Origin: Paramecium sonneborni
Lineage: Eukaryota > Ciliophora > Oligohymenophorea > Peniculida > Parameciidae
Direction of reading: 5' to 3'
NCBI GenBank assembly: GCA_905182985.1
Contig: CAJJDN010000072.1
Coordinates: 175,044-239,043 of the forward strand
Length of the DNA: 64,000 nt
Positions 36,212 to 50,249 of the stretch are shown here, one piece after another. The notes beneath the pieces were generated by a model, which saw only the letters and a list, made by a program, of their open reading frames with translations, was not told the origin of the DNA and made no database searches. Numbering within the stretch: position 1 is the stretch's first letter; the number at the start of each line of letters is the position of its first letter. Position numbers and translations under genes: made by a program.

Positions 36212-36254
36212 AGTTTAATAATATTACAAAAACATTGAAATTTTAAAGTTATTA

Positions 36255-37007
36255 TCATAATAATCTCAACGATTTTCTAAGTTATGTAATATCAGTGTTT
36301 ATATGTTCTTCAAAATAAACATTCATAATAAATTCGCTTTTGTTGGCTCTTTTCAATATATCAGGTAATGTTTCTATAAGTTTTTATTTTTCTTAACAAT
36401 TTAATTTGAATGATCCAACAAATGCACTTAAGGTTGCTGAAGGTAATCCAAGTTAAGCCATTTCAAACCATTTAACAACAATTTCATCATAGACACTTAC
36501 ATCATACATAAGTAAAACATGAATAAAATCATGAATCTTAATTTAAAATAAGAATTTTACTTCTTTATATCTTTGATAAACATATGCTAATTCTAAATCT
36601 GGTATATATTTAACAATCGGTCTTTCTCCACTCGAGAAATCTCTTTCCTTCATAAATTTTCCATATTAATAACTAGAATTGAGTAATAATCAATAAATAC
36701 CCAAATGTATTTTGGTCTAATTTCAACAATTCTTCTATTTTGAATGTTTCAGGAGTAACCCTAGGTTTATCTTTAAGTATTCTTTAACCAATAGGATTTT
36801 AGAGCATTCTTTTGTGAATATCTTCAACGCAATAATAACCTGATAATTCTCCCAATTAAGATAGATGGTTACCACTTTAAAGATTATGATTATTATAATT
36901 TACTTTAAGGGATATTTATATGCATTTATAGCACATTGAAATAGAGTAGATAATCTCTCAAAATTACTTTTTAAAGGAGTATGATTATTAATTAAATCTC
37001 TTAACAT
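36255..37007 (-). CDS. COQ4: COQ4, ubiquinone biosynthesis protein
   Basis: ATG 37007, introns 36875-36903 (29 nt) and 36673-36700 (28 nt), TGA 36255; 231 aa. Family blocks are all present: [25 protein letters not shown]-type turn ([12 protein letters not shown]), NTFGYQYGKFM, and the zinc motif HDFIHVLL followed eleven residues later by the Glu of [14 protein letters not shown]. Known role: mitochondrial matrix-side scaffold of the coenzyme Q synthesis complex, with a recently assigned C1 decarboxylation role. The start codon is 9 bp from the divergent EXD2-like start. Confidence 0.9.
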
Positions 37008-37016
37008 TTTTAATTA

Positions 37017-38603
37017 ATGTATATAAACTCTGAGAATTTATTACCAAAATTATAAGGTGATGCATTTGGTATCGATATTGAATTTAGCAATTAAAGAATC
37101 TGTCTTATACAAATATCTGATGGAAAAGATATATATTTGTTTGATCCTATAGTTTTAGATTTAAGGTAATATATGATTGATTTTTTTAAAAATGATGCAA
37201 TTAAGATATTTTATAGTGGTGCTTAAGATTTGAAATGGTTAAAAAATGAATATTAAATAGTGGTTAATAACTATTGTGATTTAAAAATTTTAGCTTAAAA
37301 AGAATCAGATTAAAGTTTAATAGCATTATGGAAAAAGTATTGTGGAGTATAATTTGAGAGAGAAGACAAAAAAAGATTATAAAGAAGTGATTGGTTTATA
37401 AGACCCTTAACTGAAGAATAATTATATTATGCTGCTTTGGATTGCAAATATTTAATTGCATTAAGAGAAATCTTATTATCGCAATATACAGAAGATGAAA
37501 AGAATTTGATTCATTTTTCGACTGATCTTAAAGAGCCAAAACTATTAAGATATTTAAAAAAATAACTTGTTGATAATGAAGATGTTCTTTTACCATAAAA
37601 GATTTATAGACATATTAAATTTGAAGATCCATTTTAAACTGACGATTAGAAAATTATAGGGCTTATTGAATAATTAACTAAGAAACATCATGAAGATTAT
37701 AAAGAATAGAAGCTTAAAAGATTTTTATAATTTTAAGAAAAATTTACGACTCATAAACCAGTTTATAGTAATTGTCGTATATTTAGTTTGAGTGGTTAAT
37801 AATTATGTTTTTGTGATTAAAAAAAAATTTAATGGTATGTAAAAAATGGTTTAGGAGAATATATAGATGAAAAGAGTGTAAAATTGAATTTTGATCCAGT
37901 TTGTGAATTTGATGAAAAAGAAATGAAATTTTATAATGAAGAGAGGTCGAATAGATGTGTTATATGTGGTGCTTCTTCAAATATATTAAAATACTAAATT
38001 ATTCCTTATATGTATAAACATTACTTACCTAATAATTACAAATCTCATAGAGCTCATGATGTTGTTATATTATGTGCTCGTTGTCATGAAAAAGCTTCAG
38101 CTCTCCAAGATAAAAAAAGAGCTGAAGTTGCTGTTATATATGGAGTACCTTTATAATATTATGGAGAAGAAAAATAAGTTGTAGATAAATTGACCTATCT
38201 TCTTAAAAAATATGAAAGTCTTACTAAAGCAGGAAAACCTTTCGATATGAATTAATATGAATAAATTAGAAATTAATTTAAAGACTTAGTTTAATTACCT
38301 ATAGAATTTAACAAATAAGAATTAACTAAAATTAATGAAAATTTAAAAAAAGAATTAAAGAATTCACATGGAGAAGCTGTTGTTAAGAAATTGGATACAG
38401 AAGAAAAAATTGAAGAATTTATCATGATATTCAGAAAACATTTCTTATCATCTATGGACCCATAATTTTTACCTAAAGAATGGGCTATTGATCATAGATT
38501 TAAAAGAAATTTCGGAGAAAAATCAGTATATTTCTAAAAATAAGAATCTAATGAATAACAATAAGAATTTTAATCATAAGAATAGCAGCTTTAATAATAA
38601 TGA
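37017..38603 (+). CDS. EXD2-like 3'-5' exonuclease
   Basis: Single exon, ATG 37017 to TGA 38601-38603; 528 aa. The N-terminal ~190 residues form a DEDDy exonuclease domain: FGIDIEFSNQRICLIQIS with the first Asp-Glu pair, FYSGAQDLKWL with the second Asp, and YYAALDCKYLIALRE with Tyr and the last Asp. The C-terminal half has a zinc/HNH-like block (CVICGASSNI ... DVVILCARCHEKA), as in animal EXD2. A Gln-rich tail follows. Known role of EXD2: nucleic-acid processing in mitochondria and DNA repair. There is no clear signal for location. Confidence 0.88.
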
Positions 38604-38694
38604 TAAATAATATTAGAATTATTATTCTTAAAAATATTATATATATGAATTATCCATTTTCTTGATTTATATTTTATTAATTTAATAAAGTTTA

Positions 38695-39391
38695 ATGAAA
38701 TTTCATAATATGATTCAAACTCCAAAGAGTGAATAATAATAAATTATATTACCTCATGTAAGAGTTCGATCGAATACATTGAATTAGAAAAAATCAAAAA
38801 TCAATTATTAGAAGTAGATCTCCTTATATAATGAATCATAAAACAACAGTGGCCATCAATTAAATTCATCTAGAATAAATAACATTTTTCAAATGGAAAT
38901 TATGGCTCATAAATTCTAATAATTAAAAGACTCATTGTCTCATTCTACTTAAGAAGATATTAAATAATTTAATTAAACAAAGCGAAAAAAATAAAACATA
39001 AAAGAAAACACTTAATGTAATGAATCAATTTCTAGAATAAATGAGTATTCAATTTTCAAAAAAAAAATAGATGAGAACATTAAGAAAGAACTTAAATAAA
39101 TTTAAGAATCTCGCTAAAAATTTATGAGATGTGTGATGGATACTCGTTAAAGAAATCGATCTTTATAAGTATATGGTGATGATTTATCTCCAGTTATCAA
39201 TAAAGATAAAGAAATTTTTTAAAATTAAAAAAATGAAAAAGGTTATAATTATCTCATTGATAGAATAGTAGGACTTGATAGATACTATTAAAAAATAATA
39301 TACTCAAAGATCCCCTATGGGTAATGCTTATTGTGGTATTAAAGCCTTAACTAAGAAATCTTAATAATAGGTTATTAAAAGAATGAATTGA
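38695..39391 (+). CDS. Hypothetical Ser/Asn-rich basic protein
   Basis: ATG 38695 (second in-frame ATG at 38710), inferred intron 39242-39263 (22 nt, starts GTT), TGA 39389-39391; 224 aa. Sequence begins MKFHNMIQTPKSEQQQIILP and is rich in Lys, Gln, Asn and Ser with a helical middle. After the intron it ends with SPMGNAYCGIKALTKK. No family recognised. The intron is chosen because it joins the two best coding frames and keeps the length a multiple of three. Confidence 0.55.
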
Positions 39392-39660
39392 TTATATTTC
39401 CTTTTATTTATTATATTGTATTATTTTTGATTTCGATCAATTTAAATAAAAGAAAATAAAATAAATTAGTATTATGAATAAGTCATAATTCAATTAAATT
39501 ATTATTTTCTTAGATTTATAATTAATAATACTTTTAGAAAAATTTTAGATAATAACTACCGAATTAAATCAATTTAATAGAATGTATCCTTTTAAATTTC
39601 TTCTTATTGAATCTTTTAAATGAATAAGATCATAATTAATCAAAATAAATTCTTACATAA

Positions 39661-41938
39661 TCATAATTCTATAAAATTTTCCTTAATTTTTTCAGCGTTT
39701 GACTTGAGACTATATGATAACATTGTTTGATTTCTTTTAGGAATTTTATTTTAATTAGACAGATATTCTGTAATATAATTTAATTCAAGGCTTTTATTCT
39801 TTACTTAAAATTTTTATTATAAGGAACTTGGATCACTTATTTTTGTTATAAGTTTTAAAATATTTTTATTCGTTAAATTGATTCTCTTATTATTAATACT
39901 ATTTTCTCTTGAGTGTCTAGCAGAACTTAACATAGATAAACATGTAGATTTATCAAATGATAAAAGATTTGCTAAAGAATTTTTGTTGAGTGAGTATTTA
40001 TTTTTGATGAGTTAATATTTTAACTCTTTTTTAAGTTTTGGTGTTTCCTCAGTTTTCACATTATATCTATTTTATGAGTAATCTTCAGTAATTTCATTAA
40101 TATTTTCAGTCAAATTAATCTGCGATTCTTCATCTATTTAAGTAAGTTGTCTGGGTTCCAATAATGTTGATTCTTCAATCATTATTTATTTGTTATAATA
40201 ATTTTAGAGGTCATCTATTATAATAGAAATTATGGCTTAAAGATTAGTCTTAAATATTTAAGAATTTGACTTGTAATGTTCAGCTAATTTGAATTCTTTG
40301 AAAGGAATTTTCTTTTACTTTGCCAATTTTAACAATTCCTATTTATATCTGTTATGTACTTAAATTGTAAATTTTTGTTCTTCATCAAAAATATCTTTAA
40401 TAAGTTAATAGATCTTATTTAAGAAGGTATTAGTTAGACGCTTAAAAATGTTCTCAATTTCTAAATATTTTTATGTTTCTTAATGAAGCTTGAATAGATC
40501 AATTTCTTGCATTTATAAATATTTATTCGTTAAATTTAGATTTTATATGAAATAATCATACGATTTAAGGCAGTATTGTAGTTTCGTTAATTTATCTAGA
40601 GTTTTTTATGTGAGGGATTGGTGACATATTTTATAATAAAACAGGCATATAAATTTTTTTTCTAATTTTTTCTTGTAAAATACTATTTACAGTAAGTTTG
40701 TTTTATTTACTACGTGGTAATGATCCTTCTGATAGTATTTTATTTAATGAATTATGATTCTACATAAGATTCTCTAAATCAAGTTTATTGAAATTATTAT
40801 TAATTTGAATCTTCTGTTGTAAGTCTAGATAAATTTTTATATATTTTTACTGCTTTTTTCATATTATGAGAGTCTGGTTGGATTAGAATGCATAGAATCA
40901 TTTCCTCCTAGAGTAGCTAATCGTTTACGAGAAGAGGAATCTTATTCATTTTAAGTCTATTGATCATGTTTATATTTATATGTAGGTTTTGGAAAGATAT
41001 TTTAATAGCTTTTATTTTTTGGAAATAAGATTGTTTTTATCAATTATGCCGAATTTGGATTAGTATTAAATTAAAATTTTTAGAAACATGGTAACTCAAG
41101 TAATTATTAAGCATTTGGTCTTAAAGATGTTGAAATTTGCAACATCATTCTAATTAAATTTTATAAATCATATGAATAAGATGTTGGCAGTTTTTAATAA
41201 TATCCTAAATTATATATATAAATAAATACCTTTAATAACTTTTTTATAAAGACTATCCATGTCTTCAGCTTGAAAAGGTAATTTGAGTGCTGCCATTTCA
41301 TATAATACACAGCCTAAAGACCATATATCTGATTTGCAATCATAAGGATGATCTTTCCATACTTCTGGACTTGCATAATATGGTGTACCAGTTTATGTGT
41401 AAAGTAAACCTTACTTTGCTACCTTTGACACATTTAAGTCTCCCAATTTTACTTCATTATTTATCAAAAAAATGTTTGCACTTTTTATATCTCGATGCAT
41501 AACTTTCATTTCATGTAGTATATTAAGCGCACTTAAAATCTAAAAAGCGTATCTTAAGATTTCATTTTCTTAAAAGAAACTACCTGCTTTTATGCATTTC
41601 TATATTCTCTAATATAAATCACCATCGCTGGCAAGTTCCATTACAATACTATAATATTATACATTAATTTTACCATAATGAATTACTGACTTAATCAATA
41701 AAAGCTTCTTTATACATAATAATGTTTTAATGTTATATTGAAGCTAGAATCCTGACTTCATTTAAAGCATTTTACTTTTCTTTTTCAGATAAGTTAGTTA
41801 AATTTACTTTTTTTAAAGCATATTCAAGATTGTCTTCTAATCTCCTTACTTTATATACATTAGAAAAAGATCCATCACCTTTGATATCTTAATAAAAATA
41901 CCTAATTTTGATAATATTTTAAAATTCTTTAATGACAT
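39661..41938 (-). CDS. NEK-like protein kinase with long C-terminal tail
   Basis: ATG 41938, introns 41879-41901 (23 nt, AAG), 41205-41229 (25 nt), about 40829-40854 and about 40666-40687, TGA 39661. Kinase features: Gly loop KLGDGSFSNVYKV, VAIK-type Lys in YALKKVNL, catalytic loop VMHRDIKSANIFL, metal motif GDLN in place of DFG, activation segment [11 protein letters not shown] and [14 protein letters not shown], and the end block RPNAQQLLELPCF. These fit NIMA-related kinases. The ~450-residue tail is basic, low complexity and helical. Paramecium has many NEKs, often linked to cilia. The first 710 bp also appear in the repeat copy 42353-43475. Confidence 0.83.
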
Positions 41939-42351
41939 GAGATGTTTATTCTCTAAATTGAATAAATGTATTTGATTATTTTTATAAGTAAATTTTTGTT
42001 CTTATTTAATTAATTTATCAATTGTATTTAAATTTGCAAAAATTAATAAAGAATATGAAATAGAAAATTAACAAAAAAAAAATCAGATAAATATTATCTA
42101 ATAGTTTATTTGTTTATAAATTGGAATAACATTAATAAATTTTCATTCAACCAGAATGTTTTTCATTTTTTTTCTAGTTATTATTATTATTATTTTATGT
42201 TTTGTTTGCTCCTCCTTGATAAAATCCAGGTTGACCACCTTATAGAGCAGCCCTTTATTAATCATTTAGATGAACAGTTTAAACACCTGCACCATGAATA
42301 TTTGGATTTAGACTTTGAAAGGATTTCATAACAAATGTCAATACAGTTCTT
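41229..42351. repeat. First copy of a perfect 1123-bp direct repeat flanking an N
   Basis: Identical by eye to 42353-43475 with one N at 42352. It holds the N-terminal part of the NEK gene, the spacer and the last ~205 bp of the RINGv-FHA gene. Likely an unmerged contig overlap. Confidence 0.85.
42147..42351 (-). pseudogene. 3' fragment of the RINGv-FHA gene, cut at the N
   Basis: This duplicate of 43271-43475 carries only the C-terminal ~67 codons and stops at the N at 42352. It is probably an assembly artefact, not a real broken gene. Confidence 0.7.
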
Positions 42352-42352
42352 N

Positions 42353-43475
<1,123 letters not shown>

Positions 43476-44587
43476 CCAACCTAAAAATAATAATAACTAT
43501 TATTCACTTAAATAGCAATTTTATCCATGCATATAAGATATGGAGTTTAAAGACGAACTAAAGTACCGAATTTACTATTATTATCAACTATAACAAAATT
43601 TCCTTTTTCATATTTGATAAAAGCATGTAATCTTGAGACAGAGATATCTGATATTCTAATTTCACATTAGTGTCCTCGACCTAATTTGATTTAATCATCT
43701 GGAGTTCCTTTAATGAGATAGATTCCTCTTTAAGCCTTTTTGTCTTTCTCAGATATTTATGTATTTTCAAGAATTATATAAGGTTGATTAGGTCTTTCTA
43801 GAGCAGCTAAATCTAAAACCTTTCCTTTGAATCTAATTTATTGAGGTAACAATTCTTAACAAACTTCACATTCTAATCTAAATTAAGTATTAAATTATTG
43901 ATACTTCTTCCATCGATAAGAAATAGTATTGCCTGATTCTTTTTTATATCCTCTACTTTCTAACCATTGTTTAAGACAATTAAAGTGGACATAAGCACAA
44001 CTTCCATTACATTTACAAGGAGTGATAAATGGATCATCTGGGCTTTCTTCTTCATTTAAACATATTTTGCATTATTAAATTACATTTCCATCAATAGATG
44101 GTGTAATTTTAGCTTCTGATTAAAAGACATCCTTTACTGTTCTTATTTAACCCTTACTATCTCTAATCTCAATAACATGATATTCAACTCTACCTAATTT
44201 TAAAAGATCTCCTTCTTATAATGTGTAACCCTATACTATTAAATATATTCATACTTTCTAAACACCATCAGCATTTTTTAAACTACGAACAATCAAATAA
44301 TTTTCATTTTCTGTTGAGTTTTAATTCGGTTGAATAAAATATTAGTCTTAATCTTAATAAATATGATATACCTCCTTAAGCTTAAATTGATGTTAAAGGT
44401 AAGTGTGCCTCATCCTTAGCCTTTCCATCTTATATAACTATTTCATTCTCTATTTTTATATTAACACTTTCAAACCTTCTCTGCTAACTTTACATGATCC
44501 TTCAACCCTATGTTTTTTAACGCTTAAAGATTTAGTCTCATAATCAAACAACCCATGAGAATCTTTTTGCCAAGTTACAGCTTTCAT

Positions 44588-45406
44588 TTCCACACTACTA
44601 ATATAATCATTATTTACTAGTTCTTATTCTTCGATATAAAAGGAAGGGTAGTTGTCATTTATTCTTGTATTATTTTAATTTAATATAAATTATTATTCAC
44701 ATTAAAAAACTCATTTCACCCTAAATATTAAAATCCTCTCGTCATTATCTTATTAATTTCTTTATTCTAATTTCTCATCTAAAATAAATAATTTTAAAAT
44801 TCTATCCATTCCAAATTTTAATCACTTTTCTCATTATCTTTTTCTTTATTTATTTCATAAAATCCATAATAAACATTAATTAAAAACTCTACCTAAAATG
44901 TCAAATTTAAATATTATAAGTTTAAAAATATTATAAAGTAAATTCTCTTTTATTTTTTACAAAATTTAATCATAAATAAGAAATATTAATACTTCTTTTT
45001 ATCTATTATTTTAATTGTTTTCAAAAATAAATCCTTTTCTCTATTGTTATAGAACTTTTATTGATTTAATCTATTTTAATGATAACAAAAAGAAATTGAG
45101 ATAATAATATTAGATAAATATTACAAAATTTTGAGATAATAAATCCTTTTGAAAAAAAGGTGGAATTGATAAATCCTTATCTATTTATAAGGAGAAATTT
45201 CGATCTTGAGAAAAAAGAAAGCATTTTTCAATATTTTTTTGATAATTTGGCAAATTTAAGAAAATGAGAAATTGAAATGATAATATGAAATGAAAAGATC
45301 TTTGAAAGAGAGATTCTTCTAGAATTCAAAGCAAAAGAGAATATATAAGAGAGAAATAATTTATTGATATACTATTTAATTAGATGCTTTGATTTAATTT
45401 ATATTT
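44588..45406. other. Divergent intergenic region, about 820 bp
   Basis: AT-rich. The first ~100 bp may be 5' coding sequence of the RINGv-FHA gene. The remainder shows only short frames without coding composition. Confidence 0.45.
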
Positions 45407-46414
45407 ATGTCTTGGTTATTTAATAAAGCTTAACAGCCAGCATAACAACTCAAATTGCCAGCATAATTTGCTGAGAAAGTCTTAAATTTAGAATTAGATG
45501 TTGACTCTAATGCTGCTACAAAAGATGAGATTCAAGAACTTTTATAACTATATAGTGTAATCATTCACTCCTAATCTTTTAGTAAGCCATAGAATACTAT
45601 TCCTCAATGAAATCTGAAAGATACACAGTATTTACAAATAAAATTCAAACTTTATTAATGAAGCCCTATGTTAACAAAATTTTAGGGTAAGAGGTCAAAT
45701 AAGAATAAAAATAAGTCCAATAGTAGAACACTCAGAAAGAATAAATTAAGAATAATATTCAAATTATATAATAGATGGATAGCAATAAGCATGTTTAGTA
45801 GATGATTACTGCTGCAATTGATGAAAAAATCAAAATAGAAAATATGATAGCTGACGATTTTAAATTACAAGATCATAGAGTCTAATAAAGAATGCTCATG
45901 AGAATTAAGGTATTTATCAATCAAAAATTCTACTAAGGATCCATCTAAATACAATTTGGCTATCTCGAAAAGTACATCCTTAAGACATCTAAAATTAGAT
46001 ATTGAAACTTAGAGTTAGCAATCAACTTTACCAGATACTTAAGAATAAGGTCAAGAAAGCATTTCTGAATAAATTTTTGATAAAATTTCTGAAGTTGAAG
46101 CCTAACAATAATTTACTGAATTAATAAGGAATGATATCGAATCAACTGAACAACAATCCAAAACAGAAGAATAACCTTCAAAATTAAATATAGAATCTGA
46201 TCTGATAAGTTTACCAATTAAACCATCATAAATAAAGGATCGTCATCATTATGCTTATTTTAACGATGATTCCTAACCAATCGATCAGTAAAATTGGACA
46301 CCATAACTTGGTGATATGACTCATCCAAAAACTAAGAAAGTTAGAGAAATGGTTAACAAAAATCAAGTTCTAAAAAAACAAAAACTAGAACTTAATAATG
46401 TTTTACCATGCTGA
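45407..46414 (+). CDS. Hypothetical protein with N-terminal helical domain
   Basis: ATG 45407, introns 45557-45582 (26 nt) and 45910-45937 (28 nt, AAG), TGA 46412-46414; 317 aa. The N-terminus (MSWLFNKAQQPAQQLKL) leads into helices with LYSQAIEYYSSMKSERYTVF, somewhat like an MIT or TPR-type helical hairpin, but the match is weak. The rest is Gln/Glu/Ser-rich and ends in a basic segment. No firm family. It converges on the cysteine-rich gene, 75 bp between stops. Confidence 0.7.
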
Positions 46415-46489
46415 TATTCTATGATTGTAAAGTTTTCTATCATATATAATTATTATTCATAAAAATAAATATAAATTTTTTTTAATTTC

Positions 46490-47431
46490 TCAATCTATGA
46501 ATAGAAATACAATTACAAACTTACTCAATAGAAATGTTGAAAGATAAATAATGATAATCTAAGCTTCAGATTCAATATAACCATCTTTTTATTAATCTAA
46601 GATTTTAGGTTGAAGGATTTTGCAAGTTTAACATGATCCGTTTACCCACTTATAATTTGCAGCAGTTTATTTAGAGCAAGTATCTCTATTCAAATGTTAA
46701 GCATTCTTAGCTTCTTAACATAGTCCATTCTCCCAAACACATAAATAATATGAGGATGATCCTTATTTTACGATTTTAGTATTTGAACAATCTTTCTCTA
46801 ATCTTTTATCACCGCATGTTAAAGGTACACAATCTCCTTAATTATTTTTTTGACACTCAATTTAGTTTATATCACAAATTTTATATCCAGTTAGAGATGA
46901 GCAATCTTTTAAACTCTAAGCTTTACATTTCTCATCTTCTCCCCATAAACATTCAAGTTCATCAGATTATACTCCTCTACATGTTTATTCACTTAAATAA
47001 TTTTAACATGACTACAAACCATTAATACAATCTTTATTGCTAATTGAACAATTCTTATAATATATTGGACACCTTTATTCATCATAATCTTAACAACTTG
47101 TAAATTCATTGCACATCTCAGTTGAATTCCACAAACAATATGGTTTGAACCTAGAACAATCAAATCTATTTTTAAATTGAGAACACTCAAATTTTTAAGC
47201 TTCATAAATATTTGTTTTGTTATTCCAATTACAAGTATAAGTATTTATATTTGTTAAACCTTAAACATAACATTCATAAATATAATCGCCACATTAATTA
47301 TTTACCCATTTACAATTCATTAACGAATTACAATCATTTTCTAGCAATATTTCAGAACAAGCACATCTTAGATTAGTATCAATTATTACGCTATTTCCAC
47401 TAGTCAAAAGTGTTAATAAGTAAAAAATCAT
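46490..47431 (-). CDS. GPI-anchored-type cysteine-rich surface protein
   Basis: Single exon, ATG 47431 to TGA 46490; 313 aa. It has a signal peptide (MIFYLLTLLTSGNSV), then Cys-rich repeats (CACSEILLENDC, CNWNNKTN, CLWGEDEKC, CVWENGLC) with the C-x-W spacing of Paramecium surface-antigen domains. A hydrophobic C-terminal segment (IIIIYLSTFLLSKFVIVFLF) fits a GPI-attachment signal. Role inferred: a small coat protein on the cell or ciliary surface. Not one of the very large immobilisation antigens, which are several thousand residues. Confidence 0.8.
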
Positions 47432-49173
47432 TTATATCAATTTATTAATGGAATAAAATTCTATTTATTTGCCAATTGATCTCAATCAAAATCCATGATG
47501 AATTCTTTCTTGTTTACAATATACCATTTAAATTTGATATTCAGATAAAAACATTTCAAAAAGAAAAAAGATTTTCACATTGCTTTTTATTATTTCTTTT
47601 AAGAGTTCTAATAAAATACATAAATGTTTAATCTTATTGATAAAGAACTGTCCAAATCTATCATTATATAAATTCAAGGCTAGAATTAAAGCTATGCACT
47701 CAATTATTTCTATAGATACATTTATTTAATAATTTTCAAAAAGAAGAATATCAAATATTTTTATTAATCAGAAATATTTTAAAAAAATTAAAGATCAATA
47801 TTAATTTTTTCATTATAATTGATATGGCTGCTATAATATTATTGTAAATATCTATAGGAAATTTATTTGAAATAAGCAGAGTAAAAATTCATCTTTTGAA
47901 TTCTTATGCTAAGATTTTGATAATCTCATTTAGTATAATTAAACTTTTTATTTTGAAAGAAAAGCAATAAGAAGATTAGATTCTTTAAATACATATATCT
48001 CTGTTATTTTAACAATAGTTCTTCAATTTGCTATAAAAATAAATTTATATAGGATAGTTGAATTTTTAATAACTTTTTTTAGGAATTAGTCTCACAAAAA
48101 GAAACCTAAGATATTATTGAAATTAGTTGTGAAAGACAAACCGCAAATTTCATAGGAAAACAGATAATGAAGCTAAAAACTCAATTAAAATGAATCACTT
48201 AACTTTAGATAGAGATTTAAAATTTTATTTTAAATTATACTAGATTTATGAATAAGTATGACTTGATTGATTTTTTATTTTTCTAATTTTCTCGAATTTT
48301 TTTACTGGAATAATCAAATCTGAAATTTAGGTATTAATAATAAAATCTTGATTGTGAATAAGTTTTTTCTTTGAAAAAATTTCTTTCGTATTTTTTTCAT
48401 TTCCAGGAAGATAATTTTAATTTTTTCAATTACGATAGTAGATTTTAATTCAAAATATGAAATTAAGTAGACGGTACAAATTATATTGATATTTTTTATT
48501 CTTATAATAAAATTTAAATTAGACTATTGGATTTAACTTTTGGTTAATTTTGAAGTTGTAATATTTTACATAAATATATAAATGATATGATTAAACAATT
48601 GTTAGGTTTTGAATTAAATAATGCAAAAGTTTAAATTAAGAATCTTAATAAGATTTTCAAATGGGATAAAATAAACATTAAAAGTTAAAGATGATGAAGT
48701 TATTTGGTGGTAAAATAATTATATTATATAATTGATAGCTGAGCTTACTTGAGATAGTTCGAAAAAGGTAAATGAAAATTTCATTCAAACTTAACTTTGT
48801 TAGATAAGTTTAATAAGATCTTAAAGAAATGAATACATCTTCATTTTTATTTCCTATAATTATTAAATGATTAGATAATGTCTAAAATAGATAATTTTTA
48901 CCTAAAAATAATTATGATTTATTTGAGGTTCAAATTTAAGAGGAGTAATAGTGAATTTTAAATTTTGAATATTGATATTTTAAACTTGATATAGTTTGTT
49001 TGATAAAAAAAAAATATATCCAAAAATAGAAATTATTTAACTAATTGTCTTTGCCTTGGTTATTTTTTATAAGCCAAAAATGTTATTTCTATATGCAATA
49101 CATAGTATAGTATAAATCATAAAAGGTATATATTTTAATTAGAGTGCATCATACATATTAATAATTTCAAATT
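47432..49173. other. Gene-poor stretch of about 1.7 kb
   Basis: The longest empty stretch in the window. Short plus-strand pieces such as KETQDIIEISCERQTANF near 48095 look coding, but they are isolated between stops and I could not build a gene. It could hold a decayed gene, a non-coding RNA gene or simply spacer. The end from 49101 on belongs to the 1148-bp repeat. Confidence 0.4.
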
Positions 49174-49876
49174 TCAAAGGAAGAGGATAAAACAAATGAG
49201 TAGAATAACTTCAACAACAATTATTATAATTAGCCAACAATTTGAAGACTTTTAGATAATTGATGCAAATTTGGAATTAACGAATGTCATGTTCTTATTG
49301 GTTTTATCTACGTCATCATTTAATTTATTGAGATCAATAATTTATTAATTTATGGTATGGTTAATATTCTATCCTGAGTACTTTAGAGCCATAGCCTTAA
49401 AATAAATAAAAAATTTACTTGTTCATTAGTTTAATCCAACAATTTTTCTTATTCTTATTATAAATCTTTTTAGTTTTTAAAAAGTTCTCTATTGGACATA
49501 TTACTTAATTCAGCCATTTATTTTGATGTAACTTATTGCTCTTATTTTGTTTCAAGAACAGCTTTCTTGAATTATTCAGAGATAATGTCTCGCTAATTTT
49601 TAAACTCTTATAATTAATTCCTACGTTTCTCTTATTCTTTCTACATTTAGTTCTTTTCTTAAAGTTTGATCAGATCACCTAATAATACTAATTCACGATC
49701 TTCATTTATTAGAGGAAATTATTACCTAAATTAGTCAATTAGCCTCGAATTTCACCTTCAATTATTGTAAACTATTATCCTGCCTTCTTTTTTTATTCTC
49801 TTTTATTGATATCAGTTTTAATAGATACTATTAGTTTCTGAATTCGATCAATATCATTTTTATATTGATCGCTCAT
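49174..49876 (-). CDS. SNARE protein, Qb-like (copy 1 of assembly repeat)
   Basis: ATG 49876 (MSDQYKNDIDRIQKLIVSIK), introns 49700-49725 (26 nt) and 49396-49418 (23 nt), both with AAG acceptors, TGA 49174; 217 aa. The architecture is an N-terminal helical region with ELVLLGDLIKLQ, a SNARE-type heptad helix (INQQIIDLNKLNDDVDKTNK ... NSKFASIIQK) and a C-terminal anchor (LIIIIVVEVILLICFILF). This tail-anchored layout, together with the LLDQTNEQA block, fits Qb SNAREs such as the NPSN/Bos1 type. The exact subtype is uncertain. Role: membrane fusion in the secretory or endosomal system. Confidence 0.75.
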
Positions 49877-50051
49877 ATTAATAAATATTTATAATTATGA
49901 TATGAGCAAAGATGTATAATAATCAATATTAAATAAATTTTATATTCAGATGATGAATATAGATTAAAAGAAGATATTTTAGACATAAGGAATTTATAAA
50001 ATTGAATACAAAGCTATGTGAATAAATAATAATAATTATTTTATAAATAAA

Positions 50052-50248
50052 ATGGTTCACAAAGAATTCGGTGATATCTTTAAAAGATTCATATAAATTC
50101 CAATTCTTAAAAATACATTTGCAGAACACTTTTACTAAGCTTTCTAATTTTTACCAGGGCATGCTTTAGAAAGAAATTCTAATCATTTAGTTTTGAGATA
50201 TAAAGTTCCTTAAGAAATTATGAATATGAATGGATCTGTTCATGGAGG
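50052..50248 (+). pseudogene. 5' fragment of the thioesterase, cut at the N
   Basis: Same sequence as 51201-51397, truncated at the N at 50249. Probably an assembly artefact. Confidence 0.7.
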
Positions 50249-50249
50249 N

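Larger units (their letters stand above)
49101..50248. repeat. First copy of a perfect 1148-bp direct repeat flanking an N
   Basis: Identical by eye to 50250-51397 with one N at 50249. It contains the whole SNARE gene and the first ~200 bp of the thioesterase. Likely an unmerged contig overlap. Confidence 0.85.
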
